Assembly: GCA_030432795.1 (NCBI GenBank)
Contig: JAUILW010000212.1
Location: forward strand, 1 to 6,163
Source: Gammaproteobacteria bacterium
GTDB lineage: Bacteria; Pseudomonadota; Gammaproteobacteria; Pseudomonadales; Azotimanducaceae
Length of the DNA stretch: 6,163 bases
Reading direction: 5' to 3'
This document shows, in pieces, positions 1-5,556 of the stretch (positions within the stretch are counted from its first letter, which is position 1; the number at the start of each line of letters is the position of its first letter). The notes beneath the pieces were generated by a model. It saw only the letters and a program-made list of their open reading frames with translations. It did not search any database and had not been told where the DNA came from. The translations under genes were made by a program, and so were the position numbers.

Positions 1-845
1 TTGGCCTCGCCGGCGTACTGTTTGGCCAGGCGCGCCAGCGGTGGCGCCTTCGGTGCGGCTTGCTTGCTGGGTTTCTTTTTCTTCGACGACCCGGCTGCGC
101 GGGTGGCGCCGGAACGCTCGTACTGCAGCAGGCGTTTGCCCACGGTCCAGCCCTGGTTCAACTCGCCGACGAGGTCTTCTTTCAGCGCGATGGCGTTGTC
201 GAAGAACGTCTCGCAGAACGGCGATGAGCCGGAGATCAGCGCAATGGGCTTCACCGTCACCCCTTCCTGGTGCATGTCGAGTAGCACGAAGCTGATGCCC
301 TGATGCTTGGGCGCATCCGGGTCGGTGCGCACCAGCGCAAACATCCAGTCGGCGTGGGTGGCACCTGTGGTCCAGATTTTCTGGCCGTTGAGCACGAAGT
401 GGTCGCCCTTGAGCTCGGCGCGCGTGCGCAGGCTCGCCAGGTCTGACCCCGCACCCGGCTCGCTGTAGCCTTGGCACCACACCACCTCGCCGCTGGTGAT
501 GCGCGGGAGGTGGCGCAGCTTCTGCTCTTCGGTGCCGAATTCCAGAAGCGTTGGGCCGATCATCACGAAGCCCATACCTGTGGCGGGCGGCAACGCCTTA
601 ATCGCCGCCATCTCTTCCGCCAGAACCTGCGCGTGCTCGCGGTCGAGGCCTGCGCCGCCGTACTTCTTTTCCCAGGTGGGGGCGGTGTAGCCGCGGGCGG
701 CTGCTCGTTCGAGCCAGAGCTTCGCATCGTCCGTGCTGTACACCTCGTGCGCTTCCTCAAAGTGCACAGACTTGTTACGCATACTCTGCGGGCAGCTGGC
801 TTCCAGCCACTCGCGGGTTTCCTTCCGAAAGGCTTCAAGGCTCAA
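1..845 (-). CDS. Acyl-CoA dehydrogenase family protein (C-terminus beyond left edge)
   Basis: Flavoprotein expected to introduce the alpha-beta double bond of an acyl-CoA, passing electrons to ETF; acts in the cytoplasm in fatty acid or related acyl-CoA degradation. The 281 visible residues hold the N-terminal helical domain (about 1-118), the beta domain with the FAD/substrate signature around WCQGYSEPGAGSD (123-135), KIWTTGATHADW (156-167) and CETFFDN (211-217), then the beginning of the C-terminal helical domain at QGWTVGKRLLQYERS (231-245). A Lys/Ala/Pro-rich insert follows (about 250-270). Family members are usually near 390-400 residues, so roughly a quarter is missing, including the region where the catalytic base would lie. 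I chose a TTG start because a GGAG (plus-strand 853-856) lies 7 bases upstream and the N-terminus then begins like relatives; an in-frame GTG at 861-863 is the alternative. Chain-length specificity cannot be read from the sequence. Confidence 0.93.
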   Translation of the reverse strand, partial: MSLEAFRKETREWLEASCPQSMRNKSVHFEEAHEVYSTDDAKLWLERAAARGYTAPTWEKKYGGAGLDREHAQVLAEEMAAIKALPPATGMGFVMIGPTLLEFGTEEQKLRHLPRITSGEVVWCQGYSEPGAGSDLASLRTRAELKGDHFVLNGQKIWTTGATHADWMFALVRTDPDAPKHQGISFVLLDMHQEGVTVKPIALISGSSPFCETFFDNAIALKEDLVGELNQGWTVGKRLLQYERSGATRAAGSSKKKKPSKQAAPKAPPLARLAKQYAGEA

Positions 846-877
846 TGTTCGGCTCCAATGCACTCAGACTGCTTTGG

Positions 878-907
878 AATGTACCCGTGAGCGGCTGCCT
901 GCGGCAA
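878..907 (-). promoter_or_regulatory. Possible sigma-70 promoter for the acyl-CoA dehydrogenase
   Basis: On the minus strand TTGCCG (plus-strand 902-907) and TACATT (878-883) are 18 bases apart, each matching 4 of 6 consensus bases. The predicted transcript would begin near 871, about 26 bases before the TTG start. The -35 element overlaps the hairpin that follows the EthD gene. The match is weak and could arise by chance, and read-through from upstream genes is equally possible. Confidence 0.25.
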
Positions 908-912
908 GCCGC
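891..912 (-). terminator. GC-rich hairpin after the EthD gene, without a U-tract
   Basis: Nine bases at 891-899 (GCGGCTGCC on the plus strand) pair with 903-912 with one bulged base, leaving a three-base loop. It starts 8 bases past the EthD stop codon. The minus-strand bases after it (TCACGGGTACATT) contain no run of T, so it is not a classical intrinsic terminator. It could protect the 3' end of the upstream message, attenuate transcription, or be a chance product of GC-rich sequence. Confidence 0.4.
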
Positions 913-920
913 GAGATGCA

Positions 921-1481
921 TCAGCGTGCCGAGCGCAACGGTGTGGCGATCAGCCGGTTGGGCGAGCGCTTCACGTCGGCAAATTTGGCGACGTCCGCGC
1001 CGATGATGCGCACCCCTTCGTCGCTGACGTAGAAGCGCTCGCGCAGATCCTCCACCGACTGGAATCCGCACAGGGCAAAACCATCGATCTCGGGGCCGGA
1101 GAAGCGATGTACCACGCTCAGCTGATCGTAGGCGGTCATGTGGGGATGATGCTCGAGCGCCAGCGGTGCGTGCTGGTCGCGCCAGTGCGCGTCGCTCGCA
1201 TCGTGGCCGCGCTCAGGGTGCGCCAGCATGGGAAACAGCGCCACGGCTTCAGGCATGCCGGGCTTGATGGTGCGCCGGCACACCAGGTACAGGCCGACAT
1301 CGGCGATGGCGGCGAGCAGCGCAGGGCGGTCGGTGATGGCGGTGACCAGCGCCAGAAATGGCAGGTTGTCGCGGCCGCGCAGGTCGCGATAGGCAGTGCC
1401 CTGCACCTGCTCGAGCACCGCTTCGGCGCCGGCGATGTCGTTGCTCGCGGCGGCCAGTTCAAGGCGTGTCTGCCATGCCAT
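921..1481 (-). CDS. EthD-domain (dimeric alpha/beta-barrel) protein
   Basis: Protein of 186 residues. The second two-thirds match the EthD pattern: an opening strand at GLYLVCRRTIKPGMPE (63-78), then AHWRDQHAPLALEHHP (98-113), a strand at DGFALCGFQSVEDLRERFY (133-151) and the closing EGVRIIGADVAKFADVKRS (155-173). EthD proteins form dimeric alpha/beta barrels and are found near oxidative degradation genes; the name-giving member is required for ETBE degradation, but the family has no general reaction assigned. The first about 60 residues (mostly helical, then NLPFLALVTAIT at 39-50) are not typical of short EthD proteins and may be a degenerate first repeat. The ATG start is supported by GGGG 7 bases upstream (plus-strand 1489-1492). 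It follows hemN after 39 bases on the same strand, suggesting co-transcription. No enzymatic role can be assigned from sequence. Confidence 0.8.
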   Translation of the reverse strand: MAWQTRLELAAASNDIAGAEAVLEQVQGTAYRDLRGRDNLPFLALVTAITDRPALLAAIADVGLYLVCRRTIKPGMPEAVALFPMLAHPERGHDASDAHWRDQHAPLALEHHPHMTAYDQLSVVHRFSGPEIDGFALCGFQSVEDLRERFYVSDEGVRIIGADVAKFADVKRSPNRLIATPLRSAR

Positions 1482-1520
1482 ATCGATGCCCCAGTCTGTT
1501 ACTTCGGGCAGGTTACGCCT

Positions 1521-2900
1521 TCAGATGGCTCGCGAGAAGCGTCGTTCGCTGGCCGCGGGTAGGTATCGGTCGAAGCACATGCAGATGTTGCGGATCAGGA
1601 ATCGGCCTTTACCGGTGACGTGGATGGCGTGCGGTTCGATGGTTACCAATCCATCTTCTGCCATGTTCGCAAGCTGCCTCAAGGCATCTGCGAAGTACTC
1701 CTGGAAATGAATGCCATGACGCGCCTCAAAGGCTGCGATGTCGAGTTCGAAGCTGCACATCAGCGTCTGGATGGCATCGCGCACCACGACGTCGTCGGCG
1801 CTGAGGACGATGCCCCGATCGATGGGCAGCGTGCCCGTGTCCACGCAGGCGTTGTAGGCGTCCAGCGTTTTGGCGTTCTGGCAGTACACGCCATCCACGG
1901 CGCTGATGGCGCTCACACCCATACCGATCAGGTCGCACTGCCCGTGGGTGGTGTAACCCTGGAAATTGCGGTGCAGGGTTCCGCTGGCCTGCGCGCGGGT
2001 GAGCGGGTCGCCGGGGCGGGCGAAGTGGTCCATGCCGATATACACGTAGCCGGCATCGGTGAGCGTGTCGATGGCTGTGGTGAGCAGCGAGAGTTTGGTG
2101 TCTGGGCCAGGCACGTCGGCATCGCGAATCTGTCGCTGTGTCTTGAAGCGTTGTGGCAGGTGCGCGTAGCTGTAGATGGACAACCGGTCCGGAGCCAGGC
2201 GCACCACCCGCTGCAGGGTGGCGCGAAAGCGCTCCGGGGTCTGCAGCGGCAGCCCGTAGATGAGATCCACGCTGATGGAGCCAAAGCCGTTGGCACGCGC
2301 GGCCTCCATCACTGCGGCCGTATCCGCCTCGCTCTGCAGGCGATTGACGGCGCGCTGCACGTGTGGATCGAAGTCCTGGATGCCTAAACTCAGGCGATTG
2401 AGCCCGAGCCCGGCGAGAAAGGCGATGCGCTGCGGATCGACCGTGCGCGGATCGATCTCGATGGAGTAGTCGCGGCCCGGGCCGTCGTGCAGATTGAAGT
2501 TCGAGTGAAGTGCGTCGAACAGTGTTTCGAACTGCGCGTTGCTGAGGTATGTGGGCGTGCCGCCGCCGAAGTGCAATTGCTCCACCACGTGGTCGTTGCA
2601 GAGGTTCGCCCGGTGCAGCGCCATCTCCGCGCACAACCTTGTGAGGTAGCGCTCGGCGTGCGCCCGATTGTTGGTGATGATCTTGTTGCAGGCACAGTAG
2701 TAGCAGATGGTGTCGCAGAACGGTACGTGCATGTAGAGCGAGATCGGTGCTTGCGGGGGCAGGGCACGCACCGCCTCGCCGTAGGCTGCCACGGGGAATG
2801 CCTCGCTGAACTGCAACGCCGTGGGATAGGAGGTGTAGCGCGGGCCGTTGACGTCGTAGGCGCGCAGCAGGTTGGCATCGAACTGGTGTTGGGCAGACAC
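1521..2900 (-). CDS. hemN: Oxygen-independent coproporphyrinogen III oxidase (radical SAM)
   Basis: Cytoplasmic radical SAM enzyme that decarboxylates two propionate side chains of coproporphyrinogen III to give protoporphyrinogen IX without O2, in haem synthesis. The protein is 459 residues, close to the 457 of E. coli HemN. Near the N-terminus GPRYTSYPTALQFSEAF (19-35) is a HemN hallmark. The 4Fe-4S motif CxxxCxxCxC gives C62, C66, C69 and C71, and Y56 precedes it; these numbers equal those of the E. coli enzyme, which supports the GTG start. FGGGTPTYLS (111-120) is the SAM-binding GGTP motif, followed by SIEIDPRT (146-153), SLGIQDFD (171-178) and DLIYGLPLQT (212-221). The complete CxC and the HemN-type C-terminal domain argue against the haem chaperone HemW. 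No clear FNR-like site (TTGAT-N4-ATCAA) is visible upstream, but an inverted repeat overlaps the poor ribosome binding site. Confidence 0.97.
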   Translation of the reverse strand: MSAQHQFDANLLRAYDVNGPRYTSYPTALQFSEAFPVAAYGEAVRALPPQAPISLYMHVPFCDTICYYCACNKIITNNRAHAERYLTRLCAEMALHRANLCNDHVVEQLHFGGGTPTYLSNAQFETLFDALHSNFNLHDGPGRDYSIEIDPRTVDPQRIAFLAGLGLNRLSLGIQDFDPHVQRAVNRLQSEADTAAVMEAARANGFGSISVDLIYGLPLQTPERFRATLQRVVRLAPDRLSIYSYAHLPQRFKTQRQIRDADVPGPDTKLSLLTTAIDTLTDAGYVYIGMDHFARPGDPLTRAQASGTLHRNFQGYTTHGQCDLIGMGVSAISAVDGVYCQNAKTLDAYNACVDTGTLPIDRGIVLSADDVVVRDAIQTLMCSFELDIAAFEARHGIHFQEYFADALRQLANMAEDGLVTIEPHAIHVTGKGRFLIRNICMCFDRYLPAASERRFSRAI

Positions 2901-2908
2901 GAGCGGTT

Positions 2909-2932
2909 ATCTCGAACTTCAGACTTCGAGAT
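2909..2932 (-). promoter_or_regulatory. Perfect inverted repeat in the hemN leader
   Basis: ATCTCGAA (2909-2916) and TTCGAGAT (2925-2932) are exact reverse complements separated by eight bases. The element fills most of the 39-base gap between the deacetylase stop codon (2940-2942) and the hemN GTG (2898-2900). In the RNA it would be an 8-bp hairpin whose 3' arm contains the only Shine-Dalgarno-like bases (GAGA) for hemN. No T-run follows, so it is not a standard terminator. It could be a protein operator or a translational control hairpin; the sequence does not decide between them. Confidence 0.5.
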
Positions 2933-2939
2933 CGTAGCG

Positions 2940-3962
2940 TTACGGCGCGCGTTTCGACCCTACGTGATTTCCGTGGCCTGTCGCGGCGCGTTTACCGAGC
3001 TCCCGCCAGGTGGTGAGGATGATGCCCTCCTCGGCGATGGCGGCGGCCAGCTCCGCGGACAGCATGGCTTCCAGGTCGCCGTAGCGGCTGGGAGCGGAGT
3101 CGGTGATGTGGGCGAAGCCGTCGCTGGGTGCGGCGCAGTGCATGATCATCATCGTCACGCCCGGCTGTAGCGCCCGTACAGCTTCGACATAGCGGTCGAT
3201 CTTCTCCTCTCGCGGCCAGCCGTAGCTCGTGTTGTGCAGGTCATCGAGCACGGGCAGGCCGTGCTGCCAGAGCATTTCGCCGGTACGCACCGCCTCGTCC
3301 CCCGCCTGCTCTCCGTACAGCGCGCGCGCCAGCGTGTTGTGGCCGCCAGGAAACATGATGGGAATACCGGCTTCCAGGCCGAGCTTCACGTATGCCGCCA
3401 GGTAGTCTGGGCGGGCGAACAGCGTGCCCATGTGCGAGTCCAGGTGGGTGGGCGCAAAGCCCATGCGGCGTGCGCGCTCGAGCTGGGCGCGGATCTCCGT
3501 GGCCACTTCTTCGGCGCTGGCGTGTGCCACCACTTCCTGCACCGACCGCCACATGGCGCCTTCGGAATCCACCAGCCCAGGCACGGTGGGCTGCCCCGCC
3601 AGCGGGCCCCAGCGGTAGTGCTGCCACTCGGCGTTGAGGGTGAGGTGCAGCCCTGCATCCGCGTTGGATGCTTTTATGTAGCGCACGATCTCCGGCACCC
3701 AGGGCGTTGGCATCATCACGCTGAACGAGTTGGCCACGCCGTCCTCGATTGCGCGGATGGTGCCTTGATTGGACTCCGCGGACATGCCGGCGTCGTCCAC
3801 GTGCAGGATCAGCACGCGATCCGCGGCACCCCAGCCCATACGCTGGGCGTAGGTTGGCGCCCCCTGCGCTTCGTTGTTGGCGAAGGCCGGTAGCACAGTG
3901 AGTGCCAGGGTGAGCATCAGGGTCACACCGGTCCACCTGCAGCGGCGCGCCAGATCAACCAT
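2940..3962 (-). CDS. Exported ChbG/YdjC-family carbohydrate deacetylase
   Basis: Predicted metal-dependent deacetylase of the ChbG/YdjC/HpnK family, which removes acetyl groups from N-acetylated sugars or related substrates. After a signal peptide (hydrophobic 11-25, AFA at 26-28 as a likely signal peptidase I site) the fold begins at RVLILHVDDAGMS (49-61), holding the Asp pair D56-D57. Further family motifs are GLHLTLN (104-110) with H106 and PTHLDSHMGTLF (171-182) with H173 and H177, the usual metal and active-site histidines; MIMHCA (272-277) is a late strand with H275. The 340 residues are longer than the roughly 250 of cytoplasmic ChbG, and the signal peptide suggests a periplasmic or secreted enzyme. 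Its ATG overlaps the slyD stop by 8 bases (ATGGTTGA), so translation is probably coupled. The substrate is not deducible; an envelope glycan or imported oligosaccharide is an inference. Confidence 0.88.
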   Translation of the reverse strand: MVDLARRCRWTGVTLMLTLALTVLPAFANNEAQGAPTYAQRMGWGAADRVLILHVDDAGMSAESNQGTIRAIEDGVANSFSVMMPTPWVPEIVRYIKASNADAGLHLTLNAEWQHYRWGPLAGQPTVPGLVDSEGAMWRSVQEVVAHASAEEVATEIRAQLERARRMGFAPTHLDSHMGTLFARPDYLAAYVKLGLEAGIPIMFPGGHNTLARALYGEQAGDEAVRTGEMLWQHGLPVLDDLHNTSYGWPREEKIDRYVEAVRALQPGVTMMIMHCAAPSDGFAHITDSAPSRYGDLEAMLSAELAAAIAEEGIILTTWRELGKRAATGHGNHVGSKRAP

Positions 3963-4422
3963 GCACGTGGCCGTGCTCGATCTCTTCGGCGGTGGCGGCG
4001 CGTACCTCCGCCACGGAGCCTTCGAAGTGCAGCGTCATGCCTGCCAGGATGTGGTTGGCGTCGAGTGTGGCTGTATCCTCGCCGACTGCGGTGACGGTCA
4101 GAACCTGCGATTGACCGTCGCTGGACTGACCCTGCAGACGCATGCCGGGACGTATGTTGTCGATGCCGGCGAGCGCGTCGAGGGGCACCTCCTGCACGAG
4201 CTGCGGGTCTGTCTCGCCGTAGGCTTCTGCCGGAGGAATGACGGCGGTGAAATCATCGCCGGCCTGCATGCCGGAAAGCTCCGCTTCCAGGCCGCTGATG
4301 ATGTTGCCGGCGCCGTGCAGGTATACCAGCGGTTCACCGCCGATGGAGGAGTCGAGCTCGCTGCCCGTGTCGTCGCGTAACGTGTAGTGAATGGAAACGA
4401 CGGTGTTGTTGGCGATCTGCAT
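3955..4422 (-). CDS. slyD: SlyD-like FKBP-type peptidyl-prolyl cis-trans isomerase
   Basis: Prolyl isomerase and chaperone of 155 residues, expected in the cytoplasm because no signal peptide is visible. The FKBP half-domain runs from NTVVSIHYTLRDDTG (6-20) through EPLVYLHGAGNIISGLEAEL (30-49) and GMQAGDDF (51-58). The SlyD insert-in-flap chaperone domain starts after PPAEAYGETDPQLVQEVP (63-80) and spans to about 120. The FKBP fold closes with DANHILAGMTLHFE (121-134). The C-terminus is AATAEEIEHGHVHG, a much shorter histidine tail than that of E. coli SlyD, so strong nickel binding is less certain. An ORF extends 13 codons further upstream, but I use the internal ATG because AGAGGA (plus-strand 4432-4437) lies 9 bases before it and homologues begin MxIA. 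The leader can fold over this site (see hairpin). It is the first gene of the minus-strand cluster. Confidence 0.93.
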   Translation of the reverse strand: MQIANNTVVSIHYTLRDDTGSELDSSIGGEPLVYLHGAGNIISGLEAELSGMQAGDDFTAVIPPAEAYGETDPQLVQEVPLDALAGIDNIRPGMRLQGQSSDGQSQVLTVTAVGEDTATLDANHILAGMTLHFEGSVAEVRAATAEEIEHGHVHG

Positions 4423-4429
4423 ACGTAGT

Positions 4430-4474
4430 GATCCTCTTTGACGTGATAGGAGACCCCACACGTGCAGAGGGATC
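4430..4474 (-). promoter_or_regulatory. Leader hairpin pairing with the slyD ribosome binding site
   Basis: On the transcript GATCCCTCT (plus-strand 4474-4466) can pair with AGAGGATC (4437-4430), 8 bp with one bulged C, and the second arm is the slyD Shine-Dalgarno. Inside this, ACGTG (4463-4459) pairs with CACGT (4445-4441), giving an inner 5-bp stem with a 13-base loop and a 2x3 internal loop. The combined structure would hide the ribosome binding site. It could work as an RNA thermometer or protein-binding leader, but it could also be accidental; no known riboswitch class is recognised. Confidence 0.45.
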
Positions 4475-4512
4475 TTCCGGTCCGCAGAGGAGCAAAGCCT
4501 GTTGTGTGAACC

Positions 4513-4540
4513 AGCTTACCTGCTGCGACATATTTCGCAA
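4513..4540 (-). promoter_or_regulatory. Possible promoter for the slyD-led cluster
   Basis: On the minus strand TTGCGA (plus-strand 4535-4540) and TAAGCT (4513-4518) are 16 bases apart. A start near 4506 would give a leader of about 84 bases that includes the whole predicted hairpin at 4430-4474. The -10 match is poor and the spacing short, so this is a weak call. Confidence 0.25.
4524..4539. promoter_or_regulatory. Operator-like palindrome TGCGA-N6-TCGCA
   Basis: The 16 bases read TGCGACATATTTCGCA; 14 of 16 positions are two-fold symmetric, with an AT-rich centre. The geometry is that of a dimeric regulator site, and it lies within the spacer and -35 region of the putative slyD promoter. 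The regulator is unknown. Confidence 0.4.
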
Positions 4541-4555
4541 CGCCTGGCGCAGGCG
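4541..4555. promoter_or_regulatory. GC-rich palindrome CGCCTG-N3-CAGGCG
   Basis: Six-base arms (4541-4546 and 4550-4555) are exact reverse complements around three bases. It directly abuts the preceding palindrome and lies between the two putative divergent promoters, 12 bases upstream of TTGACA. It may be a second regulator site or a chance GC-rich palindrome. Confidence 0.3.
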
Positions 4556-4567
4556 GCAGGGCCTGCT

Positions 4568-4597
4568 TTGACAAGCCATAGCAACCCGCAGGACACT
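4568..4597 (+). promoter_or_regulatory. Probable promoter of the acetoacetate-decarboxylase-like gene
   Basis: TTGACA at 4568-4573 is a perfect -35 element. The best -10 candidate is GACACT (4592-4597), 18 bases downstream, matching 3 of 6 positions. Transcription would begin near 4604, just before the AGGAGG at 4616. The -35 is strong and the -10 weak, which would fit an activator-assisted promoter. Confidence 0.4.
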
Positions 4598-4615
4598 GAG
4601 CCGCGCACATCGATC

Positions 4616-4621
4616 AGGAGG
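4616..4621 (+). promoter_or_regulatory. Strong Shine-Dalgarno sequence
   Basis: AGGAGG lies five bases before the ATG at 4627. It is the best ribosome binding site in the window and fixes the start of the plus-strand gene. Confidence 0.85.
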
Positions 4622-4626
4622 CTCGA

Positions 4627-5556
4627 ATGCGTTACCAGTTCCGCTTTGCGGTGGTCCTCTGCGCGCTTGCGGCGGGCGGTTGCTGCCTCAACACCCTTCC
4701 GCTTGTTCCCAAATCCACGTCGAACGCCGACTTCATCGGCCCGGACGACGTCAACGGCAGCTACCACGATGCCGGCTCGCAGCCGGACATTGGTGGCAGC
4801 ACCGATTACGACGGCCATATCGTGTTCACCAATCTGACGCGCACCGTCGTGGATGACGTGTTGCCGGATGATCTAAAACTTGCAGCGAACTCAGAGCAAC
4901 CAGCACAGCACCCGGTGGCACTGATCTTCGGCGATCAGACCAACCTCACATGGACGCTGCCGGGCGGGTTCCAGATGACCTTCCCCGGTGGATACAACGA
5001 GCTGATCCTGTTCATTCCCTTCGTGCAGAAGGACGGCACAGGTCCCATGCACAACTATGTGGTGGGCATGTATCTGGACTGGCTTGATGGCGTCACCGGC
5101 GGCAACTGGTTCTTCGGCTATCGCAAGGAGCTCGCGACGTTCAGTGAGGCGACCATCAACCTCGGTTCGGCGACGGTGGATACGTTGAACATACAGCGCC
5201 TCGGCGCCGATCGATTCCAGGCCAGCATGACGGGCAGTGGCCCCTGGCTGACCGATAGCCAGGCCCGGGTAACGCTACCGAATTACCCGGCGATGCAGGA
5301 AATTTTCCGAATGCCTATGCTGGGTACAAAGATCGCCCCTTCCGGCGAGGCGTACTACGTGTGTTCCTACTTTCTGTTTGACTGGCAGAACACGTCGATC
5401 CGCCCGGCGAGGGTCGATCATGCCTACACCGGTGAGTTCACCACCGGTATGACGTCGTGGGTGGCTGCGGGTGGGCTCACCGGCCAGCTGGAGGGCACCT
5501 TCGCGGTGGACGACCTCGGTTGGGAACTCACCTCGGCTCAGGCATGCGTGTTCTGA
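4627..5556 (+). CDS. Exported acetoacetate decarboxylase-like protein
   Basis: The 309-residue protein begins with a signal sequence (hydrophobic 7-16) ending in AAGGCC; C19 fits the general lipobox pattern, so it may be a lipoprotein. By eye the rest resembles the acetoacetate decarboxylase superfamily: VVDDVLPDDLKLA (74-86) matches the VVPEPL strand-helix region, GGYNELILFIPFV (121-133) carries the E (E125) corresponding to the family's catalytic Glu, NYVVGMYLDWLDGVTGGNWFFGYRKELATF (from 143) matches the MYLD...GRE...YPKKL block. In that block K167 aligns with the Schiff-base lysine, while the neighbouring lysine is E168 and the upstream catalytic Arg position appears to be Asn. It may therefore be a relative with another reaction or a binding role. 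It stands alone on its strand behind a TTGACA promoter, and its last 29 bases overlap the opposing acyltransferase gene. Family assignment is from motif comparison only. Confidence 0.68.
   Translation: MRYQFRFAVVLCALAAGGCCLNTLPLVPKSTSNADFIGPDDVNGSYHDAGSQPDIGGSTDYDGHIVFTNLTRTVVDDVLPDDLKLAANSEQPAQHPVALIFGDQTNLTWTLPGGFQMTFPGGYNELILFIPFVQKDGTGPMHNYVVGMYLDWLDGVTGGNWFFGYRKELATFSEATINLGSATVDTLNIQRLGADRFQASMTGSGPWLTDSQARVTLPNYPAMQEIFRMPMLGTKIAPSGEAYYVCSYFLFDWQNTSIRPARVDHAYTGEFTTGMTSWVAAGGLTGQLEGTFAVDDLGWELTSAQACVF

Noticed and set aside
891..932. Classical intrinsic terminator between the EthD and acyl-CoA dehydrogenase genes
   Set aside because: The hairpin at 891-912 is stable, but no run of T follows on the minus strand, so I keep it only as a low-confidence hairpin.
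1620..2387. Long plus-strand open frame (255 codons) opposite hemN
   Set aside because: It is antisense to a strongly recognised gene, has no recognisable motifs and no convincing ribosome binding site; long antisense frames are expected in GC-rich coding DNA.
1726..2634. 302-codon minus-strand frame inside hemN
   Set aside because: It is hemN read in another frame, giving an Arg/Ala/Pro-rich product without domains.
2901..2939. FNR-type anaerobic site upstream of hemN
   Set aside because: No TTGAT-N4-ATCAA-like sequence is present; the repeat ATCTCGAA/TTCGAGAT does not fit.
2487..3893. Plus-strand open frames (2487-3170 and 3234-3893) opposite hemN and the deacetylase
   Set aside because: Both are antisense shadows of recognised genes; the first crosses a gene boundary on the other strand and neither product resembles a known family.
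4423..4461. Extended slyD start at 4461, adding 13 residues
   Set aside because: The added residues are unlike the start of SlyD proteins, and the ATG at 4422 has a well-placed AGAGGA. The extension would also run through the leader hairpin.
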